Shown piece by piece: positions 15,659-23,800 of a DNA stretch of 32,377 nucleotides; the stretch's first letter is position 1; every line of letters starts with the position of its first letter. Source of the DNA: Myxococcaceae bacterium. GTDB taxonomy: Bacteria; Myxococcota; Myxococcia; Myxococcales; Myxococcaceae. The notes under the pieces were generated by a model. The model saw only the letters and a program-made list of their open reading frames with translations. It was not told the origin of the DNA and did no database searches. Both the position numbers and the translations under genes were made by a program. The DNA lies in assembly GCA_004173515.1 (NCBI GenBank), contig SECN01000055.1:1-32377 (forward strand), in the 5' to 3' direction.

Positions 15659-16557
15659 CGGGCCGCACCTACGCCTCACCCCAGGCCTTCAAGCGCGCCC
15701 TGGAAGACCGCCTTCACGCGGCGGCATCGAAGCGGGGCGTACCGCTCGAACGCCAACGCGAGCTGCTCATCTTCCACCGCTTCCTCGCCCGGATTGACGC
15801 GAGGCTGGGCTCGGCGGTCACCCTCAAGGGAGGACTGGTCCTGGAGCTTCGCATCGCGCAGGCCCGCGCCACGAAGGACATCGACCTTCGCATTCAAGGG
15901 GCCCCTGACAACCTGCTGCTCCGCCTCCAAGAAGCCGCGGCCGTCGAACTCAACGACTTCTTGTCGTTCGAGGTCCGCTCCCACGCCGACCACCCGGAGA
16001 TCCAGAACGAAGGCATGCGGTACGAAGGGCTGCGCTTCCGGGCGGAGTGCCGGCTTGCGCAGAAAATCTACGGTCGCCCTTTCGACGTGGACGTCGCCTT
16101 CGGCGAGCCCATGACAGGGAAACCGGATGAAGTCATGGCACCCGACGTGCTCGGCTTCGCGGGCATCGCGCCGCCCCGGCTGCGTCTGTATCCCGTCGAG
16201 ACCCACGTCGCGGAAAAGCTGCACGCGTACACGCTGCCGCGACTGCGTCCGAACTCGCGCGTGAAGGACCTGCCCGACCTCGCGCTGCTGGCCAGCACCG
16301 GACCGATTGAAGCCGCGCGGCTGCGGCACGCACTCGAACAGACCTTCGCCTTCCGCGATACCCATGCACTGCCGGGTGAACTCCCAGCCCCGGCCAGCTC
16401 CTGGGAAGCGCCCTACGCGGCAATCGCACGCGACAACCGGCTCGCTTGGCCATCGCTCGGTCAGGTGACCGATGCCGCGAAGCGCTTCCTGGACCCTGTC
16501 CTGGCAAAGGCGCCCGTCACGACCTGGAAACCGGAGACCTGGGGCTGGCTTCCCTGA
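15655..16557 (+). CDS. abiEii: AbiEii toxin, nucleotidyltransferase
   Basis: Toxin of 300 residues of the DNA polymerase beta-like nucleotidyltransferase superfamily. Motif I is present: TLKGGLVLELR with Gly59-Gly60, followed by ATKDIDLRI, giving metal-binding Asp75 and Asp77. Later motifs PVETHVAEKLHAY and RVKDLPDLALLA fit the conserved Lys and Asp blocks of AbiEii. AbiEii-type toxins transfer nucleotides, in characterised relatives to tRNA, and stop growth. The GTG start at 15655 overlaps the antitoxin stop, so expression is coupled. No key residue seems lost. The module is followed directly by another promoter at 16566. Confidence 0.92.
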   Translation: MTGRTYASPQAFKRALEDRLHAAASKRGVPLERQRELLIFHRFLARIDARLGSAVTLKGGLVLELRIAQARATKDIDLRIQGAPDNLLLRLQEAAAVELNDFLSFEVRSHADHPEIQNEGMRYEGLRFRAECRLAQKIYGRPFDVDVAFGEPMTGKPDEVMAPDVLGFAGIAPPRLRLYPVETHVAEKLHAYTLPRLRPNSRVKDLPDLALLASTGPIEAARLRHALEQTFAFRDTHALPGELPAPASSWEAPYAAIARDNRLAWPSLGQVTDAAKRFLDPVLAKAPVTTWKPETWGWLP

Positions 16558-16565
16558 GCAGGAGG

Positions 16566-16600
16566 TTGACAAATCTTAACGACATGGTTAAATATTAACT
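16566..16600 (+). promoter_or_regulatory. Promoter and operator of VOC-ArsR-SRPBCC operon
   Basis: TTGACA (16566-16571) is a perfect -35 box; TTAAAT (16588-16593) follows at 16 bases as a possible -10. TTAAC (16576-16580) and GTTAA (16587-16591) form an inverted repeat with a 6-base gap inside the promoter, and TTAAC recurs at 16595-16599. This AT-rich island lies just ahead of an operon containing an ArsR-type repressor, so self-regulation through this site is likely. Confidence 0.55.
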
Positions 16601-16635
16601 CATTCGCCAACGACTCTCCCGCCGGAGTGACCTCC

Positions 16636-17067
16636 ATGAAACCCCTCCCCGAAGGCTGGCCTCGTATCTGTTCCGGCATCTTCTACGAGGACGCGCCCGC
16701 CGCCATCGATTGGCTGGAGCGCGTCTTCGGCTTCCAGACGCGCCTCAAGGTCGAAGGCGCGGGCAACACCATCGAGCACTCCGAGCTCGTCTATGGCGAC
16801 GGCGTCATCATGGTGGGCTCCACCCAGAAGCGCGCCTTCCACGGGAGCCCTAAGCAGCACCAGGGCATGAACACCCAGTACCTGATGGTCCACGTGGACG
16901 ACGTGGACGCCCACTGCGCGCACGCCCGCGACGCCGGGGCCACCATCACCCAGGAGCCCGAGACGAAGAACTACGGCGACGACTGGGGCACCAATCGCTC
17001 CTACGGCGCCACCGATCCTGAAGGCCACCACTGGTGGTTCACCCAGCGCGTCACGTCGCCGGGATAA
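16636..17067 (+). CDS. VOC (glyoxalase-like) family protein
   Basis: Small cytoplasmic protein of 143 residues built from two beta-alpha-beta-beta-beta units. Visible landmarks are the start PRICSGIFYEDAPAAIDWLERVFGF, of which FYEDAPAAIDWLERVFGF is the family hallmark, then GDGVIMVGS, the second unit YLMVHVDDVDAHCAHARDAGA, and the end YGATDPEGHHWWFTQ with GHHW as the metal-site region. The subgroup (PhnB-like) contains enzymes and binding proteins of varied substrate; none can be named here. GGAG lies eight bases before the ATG at 16636; a GTG at 16627 is less likely. The gene heads the operon with the ArsR and SRPBCC genes, a common trio. Confidence 0.9.
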   Translation: MKPLPEGWPRICSGIFYEDAPAAIDWLERVFGFQTRLKVEGAGNTIEHSELVYGDGVIMVGSTQKRAFHGSPKQHQGMNTQYLMVHVDDVDAHCAHARDAGATITQEPETKNYGDDWGTNRSYGATDPEGHHWWFTQRVTSPG

Positions 17068-17078
17068 TCCCCACAGCC

Positions 17079-17450
17079 ATGGCCACCCCGTCCGCGTTGG
17101 ACCGCACCCTCTCCGCCCTCGCAGACCCCACGCGCCGGGGCGTCGTGGACCGCCTGCGCCTGCGGCCCCACCCCGCGGGCGAGCTGGCGGCCGCCTTCGA
17201 CATGAGCCCTCCCGCCATGTCGCGCCACCTGCGCGTGCTGCGCCAGACGGGACTGGTGGAGGAGAACATCGACGCGGACGACGCCCGCGTGCGCGTCTAC
17301 CGCCTGCGCCCGGAGCCCTTCGCCGCCCTGCGCGGCTGGCTCGACGAGGTGGAGTCCTTCTGGGAAGACCAACTGGGCGCCTTCAAGGCCCACGCGGAGC
17401 GCACCCGGGGCACGAAGGGCCCCGGAACTTCGGGAGGCCGCAAGTCATGA
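17079..17450 (+). CDS. ArsR-family transcriptional regulator
   Basis: Winged-helix repressor of 123 residues. LSALADPTRRGVVDRLR and FDMSPPAMSRHLRVLRQTGLV are the ArsR dimer and recognition-helix signatures. There is no CxC metal motif, so it belongs to the metal-independent ArsR group that is usually linked with AHSA1-type SRPBCC genes. It lies 11 bases after the VOC gene and overlaps the SRPBCC gene as ATGA, so all three are one transcript. The inverted repeat at 16576-16591 is its probable operator. The inducing molecule is unknown. Confidence 0.92.
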   Translation: MATPSALDRTLSALADPTRRGVVDRLRLRPHPAGELAAAFDMSPPAMSRHLRVLRQTGLVEENIDADDARVRVYRLRPEPFAALRGWLDEVESFWEDQLGAFKAHAERTRGTKGPGTSGGRKS

Positions 17451-17938
17451 TGCCGTCCGCCGACCGGGCCCGCGTCACCACCTTCGTCGCCGTGTCTCCA
17501 CTGGACGCCTTCGAGGTCTTCACCCAGGAGACCGACGCGTGGTGGATCAAGGGCCCGCGCTACCGGGGCCTCCATTCGCCCCAGGGCGTGCTGCGCTTCG
17601 AGCCTCCCGGCCCGGACGGCCGCCTGCTCGAAACCTCCGAGACGGAAGTCCTTGAAATCGGCCGCGTGCTCGTCTGGGAACCCGGCGCGCGGCTGGTCTT
17701 CCAATGGCGCGCGAGCAACTTCGCCCCCGGCGAAACCACGGAGGTGGAGGTCCGCTTCGAGCCCTCTTTCGGAGGCACCCGCGTCGTGCTCGAACACCGT
17801 GGCTGGGATTCCATCCGCATGGACCACCCCGTCCGCCATGGCATGGATGGTCCGACCACCGTCGCGAGGATGGGCCGTTGGTGGGGGGACCTCGTCACAC
17901 GCTTCCGGCTCCGCGCCGCGCGGCCCCACCCCGCATAG
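17447..17938 (+). CDS. SRPBCC family protein (AHSA1-like)
   Basis: Protein of 163 residues with the AHSA1/START-like fold, which forms a hydrophobic ligand pocket. Typical segments are VAVSPLDAFEVFTQETDAWW near the start, the strand PDGRLLETSETEVLEIGRVL, LVFQWRA, TEVEVRFEPSFGGTRVVLEHRGW and a long C-terminal helix. ATGATG at 17447-17452 offers two starts three bases apart. Translation is coupled to the ArsR gene. In such trios the SRPBCC and VOC proteins are often thought to bind or modify the molecule sensed by the regulator; that is inference. Confidence 0.9.
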   Translation: MMPSADRARVTTFVAVSPLDAFEVFTQETDAWWIKGPRYRGLHSPQGVLRFEPPGPDGRLLETSETEVLEIGRVLVWEPGARLVFQWRASNFAPGETTEVEVRFEPSFGGTRVVLEHRGWDSIRMDHPVRHGMDGPTTVARMGRWWGDLVTRFRLRAARPHPA

Positions 17939-17957
17939 ACAGACACTCCCCCTGCGA

Positions 17958-18905
17958 TTACTTGCAGGGCCCGCAGTCCGCCGCGCAGCTGGACGGCGTG
18001 TTGCTGGTGCCGCACTTCTCGGTGAGCTGGCAGACGTTGTCGCCGCACCGGTAGATGTCCTGGGTCTGCATGCGCGTGGTGATGGGGCGGTAGTTCACGC
18101 CGTTGTACGTGCAGCGCGTGTAGTAGGTCCGCGTGGTGTCCAGCGTGCAGTAGTACCGGCACGCGCCCACGTGGGCCATGGGCGTGCACGCCGTCGTCTC
18201 GCTCCAGGACGACAGGCCGCAGGTGCGCACCGTGCTCTCGTCGTAGTCCAGGTACGCGCCGTCATTCGCCGCGAACGTGCCCTCCCCCGTGAAGAGGTTG
18301 CCGAAGAAGCACGCCTCGCGCTCGGTGTAGGTGTTCAGCTCGTCCGTCGAATACGGCACCGTCCCGCCCGCCGCGTCCCGCCCCAGCACGGAGATGTCCA
18401 CGTGCACGCCATACTTGTTCGCGTGCGCCGCCAGGCACGCGCTCACCACCTGCTGCTCCGCCACCGTCGCCGGCGCGCCCCCCGCCCAGCCCGGCGCCAA
18501 TCCCAGACTCCCCTTCCACGTGTAGTTCGCCCCCGTCGTGGGCGACTGGTACGTCAACTGCTTGCCCGCCGCCATCGAGCACTGCACCACGTAGCGCATC
18601 ACCATGTCCGCGGACGCGGGATCCGCCGTGAACCACGTGCGGAACCCGTTCGTGGACAAGCCATTGGTCGACAAGCCATTCGTGGACAAGCCATTGGTCG
18701 ACAGGCCATTCGTGGACAAGCCATTGGTCGACAAGCCATTCGTGGACAGGCCATTCACGGAGATGAGCGCGTCGGAGGCCTGGGCGGGAGCGTCCGCCTG
18801 TTCGTCCGCCATCCTCGGCGCGCCACAGCCGGTCAGCGCGGTGGCGAGCACCAGGGACAGCCAGCGGGAAGACGACGAGGGGATGCGAGGGGGACTGACG
18901 TGCAT
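17958..18905 (-). CDS. Lipoprotein with NGLST repeats and Cys-rich C-terminus
   Basis: Lipoprotein of 315 residues; the lipobox is LTGC with Cys27. Residues about 48-84 are seven perfect NGLST units followed by NGF. The following domain contains many Cys (for example VVQCSMAAG, ACFFGNLF, RTCGLSSW, CRYYCTLD, YRCGDNVCQLTEKCG), so a disulfide-rich extracellular fold is likely. The tail CGDNVCQLTEKCG to CAADCGPC resembles the short Cys repeat found at the ends of myxobacterial surface proteins. GGAGG precedes the ATG at 18905. Function is unknown. It faces the + strand VOC operon and its stop is 19 bases from that operon's last stop. Confidence 0.82.
   Translation of the reverse strand: MHVSPPRIPSSSSRWLSLVLATALTGCGAPRMADEQADAPAQASDALISVNGLSTNGLSTNGLSTNGLSTNGLSTNGLSTNGLSTNGFRTWFTADPASADMVMRYVVQCSMAAGKQLTYQSPTTGANYTWKGSLGLAPGWAGGAPATVAEQQVVSACLAAHANKYGVHVDISVLGRDAAGGTVPYSTDELNTYTEREACFFGNLFTGEGTFAANDGAYLDYDESTVRTCGLSSWSETTACTPMAHVGACRYYCTLDTTRTYYTRCTYNGVNYRPITTRMQTQDIYRCGDNVCQLTEKCGTSNTPSSCAADCGPCK
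18646..18755 (-). repeat. Alternating 15-base NGLST repeat
   Basis: Two 15-base units alternate on the + strand, CCATTCGTGGACAAG and CCATTGGTCGACAAG, giving a 30-base period. Both code for Asn-Gly-Leu-Ser-Thr on the minus strand but with different Leu/Ser codons. The alternation indicates that copies were added as 30-base pairs. Confidence 0.85.
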
Positions 18906-19058
18906 GGGGACTGCCTCCGCGTGGGTGGCCGCACGAGCCGTACGGCCTGATCAACCGGTAAACGCGCCTTGGCAAGGCGAGCAGGGTCCCTGCACTCCCG
19001 ACCCATCCCCTTCGGTCCTTCGCCCAACACGCAGTGCGTGTGACAAAGGACGCTCACC

Positions 19059-19081
19059 CGTTCACCGCATGGCGGTGAACG
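19059..19081. repeat. Perfect hairpin between direct repeats
   Basis: CGTTCACCGC (19059-19068) and GCGGTGAACG (19072-19081) form a perfect 10-base-pair hairpin with a three-base loop. CGCTCACCC flanks it at 19051-19059 and 19080-19088. It lies downstream of the kinase stop at 19100 on the minus strand, so it may end that transcript, although only TCCTTT follows. Confidence 0.5.
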
Positions 19082-19099
19082 CTCACCCCTTCCAAAAGC

Positions 19100-20692
19100 T
19101 CAGGCGGTTCGCGTGCGACCCCGCGACGCCTTCGCCTTCGCCTTCGGGCGCGGCGGTCGGGGCAGCTTCACCGTGAACGTGGTGCCGTCCTTCTCCGAGG
19201 ACGTCACCTCCACCGTGCCTCCGTGCGCCTGGACGATCTCCTTCACGATGAACAACCCCAACCCCAGCCCCGCGTTGCGCCGGCCCTGCTCCCGCTCGCC
19301 TTCACCCTGGCGGAACGGATCGAACAGCCGCTCGCGCAGTTCTTCCGGAATGGGCGTGCCGGGGTTCTGCACCTCCAGCACCTGGTGCTCGCCCTTCGCC
19401 CAGCAGCGCAGGAACACCGGCGCCTCCGGCGTCCCATGCTCCAGCGCGTTGCCCACCAGGTTGCTCAACACCTGCGCCAGGCGCTCCGCGTCCCACTCGC
19501 CTTCGGCCTTCCCGTCCACGTCCACCGCGATGGCGCGCTCCGGGTACGCCGCCGACAATTCGTCCACCACCTGCTGACACACCACCCCCAGGTCCGTGGG
19601 GCCCTTGCGCAAGGGAATGCCGCCGGCCAGCCGGGCCCGCGTCAAATCCAGCAGGTCCGCGATCATGTTGCCCATGCGCGTCGCGGAGGACTCGATGCGC
19701 TGCGCATGCTGCCGGTGCTGCTCCGGCGTGCACTCCAGCGGCCCGCGCCGCTTCTGCGCCCGCGCCGACAACACGATGGCGTTGAGCGGGTTGCGCAGGT
19801 CATGCCCGAGGATGCCGATGAAGCGCTCGCGGAAGCGCGCCTCCTCCACCATGGACGCCAGCTCGCGCGTGCGCTCGGTGACGTCCATCATCGAACCAAT
19901 CATCCGCACCGGGCGCCCCTCGTCGTCGCGCGCCAGCACGCCCCGGTCCAGCACGTGCGCCCAGCTGCCGTCCGCGCGCTGGAACCGGTACTCGTCCTTC
20001 CACACGTCGCCCGTGGACGCGACGAAGTCCACCAGCTTGTCCACCACGCGGAAGCGGTCGTCGTCGTGCACGCGCGCGCCCCACCAGCCCAGCTGGTGGT
20101 CCAGCACCGCCGTGGCGTGGCCGAACGCATCCCCGGTGCCCGGGTCCCACCGCACGCGGTCCGTGCCGAAGTGCCAGTCCCACAGCACGTCGTGCGTGGC
20201 CCGCGTCGCCAGCCGGTAGCGCTCCTCCGCTTCACGCAGCGCGCTCACCGTCTGCTCCGTGCGCGCCAGCGCCTCCTCCACCTCGCGCCGGGCGTTGCGC
20301 TCGCGCGCCGCCTGCTGCGCGTCGGAGGCCCGTCCTTCGTCGCGCGGCAGCAACCACAGCGCCAGGCCCTCACCGTGGCGCACCACCACGTACTGCCGGC
20401 CCGCCGCGTCCCCCGGCACCTGGCCCACGTGCGGCACGCCGCGCAGCAACACCCTCGCGCACGCCATCACGTCCACCAGCACGACGCCTTCCAGCGTCCA
20501 CAATGACAGATGCCGGCCCAGCTCCAGGGAGCGCACCCAGCCCTCGGCCGGGACGTTCATGGACGTCCAGCGGAAGTCGAGCACCTCGCCCGTCTCCCCA
20601 TGCAAGGGCTCCAGGAGGATGCAGGGCGTCTCGTTGTCGGCGGGCAATTCCCACGCCGAGGCCATACCCGGCCCCCAGGACAAACCCATCAT
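19100..20692 (-). CDS. PAS sensor histidine kinase
   Basis: Soluble kinase of 530 residues. The N-terminal region (about 20-110) looks like a divergent PAS domain (ILLEPLHGETGEVLDFRWTSM, then MACARVLLRGVP). A coiled coil (about 120-165) leads to a standard PAS domain (YRLATRATHDVLWDWHFGTD, ending MMDVTERTREL). The HisKA box is GHDLRNPLNAIVLS with His297. The ATPase domain shows LVGNALEHGTPEAP, the variant G1 box QNPGTPIPEEL and GLGLGLFIVKEIV. The C-terminus is Lys/Arg-rich. Architecture and G1 variant match the kinase at 11-1651, which adds a receiver. The ATG pair at 20692/20689 follows GGGGGAG; the longer frame to 20785 crosses a terminator and is rejected. No regulator gene is adjacent. 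Confidence 0.9.
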   Translation of the reverse strand: MMGLSWGPGMASAWELPADNETPCILLEPLHGETGEVLDFRWTSMNVPAEGWVRSLELGRHLSLWTLEGVVLVDVMACARVLLRGVPHVGQVPGDAAGRQYVVVRHGEGLALWLLPRDEGRASDAQQAARERNARREVEEALARTEQTVSALREAEERYRLATRATHDVLWDWHFGTDRVRWDPGTGDAFGHATAVLDHQLGWWGARVHDDDRFRVVDKLVDFVASTGDVWKDEYRFQRADGSWAHVLDRGVLARDDEGRPVRMIGSMMDVTERTRELASMVEEARFRERFIGILGHDLRNPLNAIVLSARAQKRRGPLECTPEQHRQHAQRIESSATRMGNMIADLLDLTRARLAGGIPLRKGPTDLGVVCQQVVDELSAAYPERAIAVDVDGKAEGEWDAERLAQVLSNLVGNALEHGTPEAPVFLRCWAKGEHQVLEVQNPGTPIPEELRERLFDPFRQGEGEREQGRRNAGLGLGLFIVKEIVQAHGGTVEVTSSEKDGTTFTVKLPRPPRPKAKAKASRGRTRTA

Positions 20693-20752
20693 CGTACTCC
20701 CCCCGACGCTTCGGGCCTTGCCTCTGCCCTGGCGGCGGTGCCGGGCAGGCAT

Positions 20753-20772
20753 GAAAAACCCGCGTCTCGCGG
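20753..20772 (-). terminator. Terminator or attenuator before kinase gene
   Basis: On the minus strand CCGCG-AGA-CGCGG is followed by GTTTTT. It sits about 60 bases before the kinase ATG at 20692 and after the TonB receptor. It could be a back-up terminator for the receptor or, if the kinase promoter is further upstream, an attenuator. Confidence 0.65.
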
Positions 20773-20825
20773 AATACTGACACATTCAGGCACTTGTGGA
20801 TCGGCCCTGGAGTGCAGGGTGGGCG

Positions 20826-20847
20826 AAAAACTGCTCACCCCTGAGCA
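20826..20847 (-). terminator. Rho-independent terminator of TonB-receptor gene
   Basis: On the minus strand TGCTCA-GGGG-TGAGCA is followed by GTTTTT. It lies 25 bases after the receptor stop codon at 20872. Confidence 0.75.
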
Positions 20848-20871
20848 TTGGCCCTACCTGCCAGGGTGTGC

Positions 20872-23800
20872 TCAGTACCGACCTTTGACCCCAATGATGG
20901 GCAGGGCGATGGGTAACCCCACGGAATTCTTGGTCAAAGGCTGCCGGCTGTAGCCCCCTCCCTCGTACTCGAAGCCCAGGGTCTCCTGGTTGAGGGTGAC
21001 GTTGAGCATGTCCAGGTAGGCCTCCAGGGTGAAGGTTTCGTAGGCCCAGGCCTTGGATACGCGCACATCGAAGCGGAAGAAGGGCGGCAGCCGGTCCACC
21101 TCGTCCCGGGCCACCCGCACCCACGCGGGGCGGCCGTCGCTGTCGGTGCCCTCGCGCATGGTCTGGCTGCCCAGGGTGCCGTACTCGGGACGGCCGGTGT
21201 TGAAGTGGAGCACGCCGCCCAGGGTGATGTTGTTGGAGAACTTGTGGCTGACCACCAAGTTCAGGATGTGTGTCTGGTCGAAGGCGAAGGGCAGGTCGGC
21301 CTTGTCCTCGGAGATGGCCCGCCCCTGGGAGTCGTAGCGGAAGAACGTGGTGCGCCGCGTGCTGCGCTGCAGGCTGTAGGAGAGCCAGCCGAACCAGTTG
21401 TTGCCCAGCGGGTAGCGGATGAGCAGCTCCATGCCATACGCCAGCCCGTGGCTTTCGAAGTCCGGCAGGTCCCAGTCGTCGCGGCTGACGGGCGGCGGGT
21501 CCACGGAGATCTGCCGGGCGCGCACCCGGCGAAAGCCACTGCGCGTGATGCCGCCGCCCGGAGGCAGGTCGGGTTCGACAGGCTCATCCGGCTCGCCGGG
21601 GCCCAGGTCGTCGCCCAGGCCCTCGTCGGAGAAGGGCGTCAGCTCGATGGTGCGCAGCAGGGGGTTCACATAGAAATCCAGCCCCACCTCCCACTTGCTG
21701 AAGACCTTCCACTCCGCGCCCACGGACATCTGCACGCCCTCCTGGAGGCCCAACAACAGACTGCCCACGTCCACCACGGGCAGGCTGATGAGGGTGGTGG
21801 GCGGCTGGTGGAAGAGGCCCGCGCCGCCCTTGAGCGTCAGGGTGTCGGTGAGCTTGTGGCGCACGGTGAGGCGCGGCTCGATGACCTTGTGGTCGAACCC
21901 GCCGGACAGGTGGTAGCTGTCCAGGCGCAGCCCGGGCACCACCGTCCACTTCGCATCCGGCGTCCACACGGCCTCCGCGTACGCCCCGGCGAAGGTGGCC
22001 AGCGCCACGGGCGCGTGGATGCTGTCCTCCTCCACCTCCTCGCCATCCTCCAGGCGGATGAGGTCCACGATGGCGCGCTTGTGGTCCACGTCCGCGCCCG
22101 TGCGCAACAACAGACGCTCCGTCAGGGGCACGTTGTAGCCCACGCGCCCCGACAGCGTGCCCTGGTCGATGTAGATTTCATCGCCGGTGTCCGGCCCGCG
22201 TGACACGACGGAGAAGCGGTCCAGGCCCCACGTGCCGCCCACCTCGAACTCGCCCTTGCCCACGGGGTAGCGGCCCCGCAGGTCCACGCGGTGGAAGATG
22301 ATGGATTGCAGCGCGGTGTCGCCCAGCGCGTCCTGCGCCTGCGAGCCGAAGGTGTCCGACGAGCCAAAGGCAAACAACCGCAGCTTGCCTTTGCCCACGT
22401 CCTGCTCCACGCGGGCCTGATAATCCCAGAAGTCGAGCACCACCTTGGGGTTGGTGCGCCCCGGCGGCGCCGGGTCCTGGAGGCTGTTGGCGGCCAGCGC
22501 GATGATCCACGGCGTATAGGAATAGCGGCCCGCGAGGCTGACGTTGGTGCCGGTGGACTTGAAGGGCGTCTCGATGAAGAAGCCCGCGTTGATGAAGTCC
22601 GCGTACGCGCTGCCGTGCACCCGGTCGTCGCGCGGACGGCTGAGGCGCCCGTCGATGGCGCCCCCCATCAGCCGGCCGTACTGCGGCGGCGGCGTGCCCG
22701 GATAGAAGTCGATGGCGTCCAGGAAGTCCGGGTGGATGACCGCGGGGCCCAGGAACAGGTGGAAGAGGATGGGGATGCGGATGCCATCCAGGAAGTAGCC
22801 CGTGGACGCCGGCTGGCTGCCGCGCACCACCGGGTAGGCCACGCCGGACAGCATGCTGCCCACGCCCGGCAGCAGCATGACGACGCGGAAGGGGTCTCCC
22901 ATGGTGCCGGGCACCTCGCGCAGCTCCGCGTCGCGCAGCGTGATGCGGCTGACCTCCGTGCGCTCGCGGTCGCCTCGCACCACCGTCTCGTAGGGGTTGA
23001 GGACCAGCGGCTCCAGGCCGTAGACGACCTCCAACGACTCGCTGCCCTTGAGGGCTTCCCGGTAGAGGCCGGGCTTGTGGCCCGGGGCGAACACGCGCAC
23101 CGCCTGGCCTCCCGTGGGGAAGCGCGCCTCGAAGCGGCCATGCTCATCCGTCTGCACCGGGAAGTCCGGCGCCGCGTCCGACACCAGCGTGGCGCCGATG
23201 AGCGGCGTGCGGTTGCCCTTGGCGCGCACCAGGCCCTTGAGGGTGATGGGGCCCTGGAGCCGGGCGCCCTCGGGCCCCTGCGTGCCGCCGTCCGCGTGGG
23301 TGGCCACCGTCATGGGGGCTTCGAAGCGGTATTCGAAGAACAGGCGCACCGCGACGGGCTTGCCCTCCATCAGGGCCGGGGAGAAGCGCAGCAGGGGCGC
23401 CGCGTGCAGCGCCGCTTCGTTGAGCAGTGGGTGCACGCCCTCCACCAGCGTGGCGGTGTCCACCTCGCCCGCCTCGTCCACCAGCAGCTCCAGCTTCACC
23501 GTGCCCGCCACGCCCTCGCCCACCAGCGTCGGCGGGTACGGCGCGGGGGAGTCCCCCACCAGCGCGGGCGGCACGAAGGCGGCCAGCGCGGGCCCACCGT
23601 CAGGGGAGGCGCCGGCCTCCACCGCCCAGCCCGCGTCGGTGCGCTGGAGCTCCGCCTCCTTCGCCACGGGGCCCGCGCCGCCGTCCGGGGACGCGCCCTG
23701 CCCTTCGGTCCACGGCGCGTCCATGCCCGGAGGGCCGGCGCCGGGGGTGAGGTTCTCCTCCTTCACGGGCAGGCCCGCGTCCAGCGTGTCGCCCAGGCGC

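Noticed and set aside
14990..16636. Insertion sequence or prophage
   Set aside because: No transposase, integrase, terminal inverted repeats or target duplications were seen around the AbiE genes.
19223..20506. 427-codon open frame on the plus strand
   Set aside because: Antisense to the kinase at 19100-20692; His/Arg/Val-rich without motifs.
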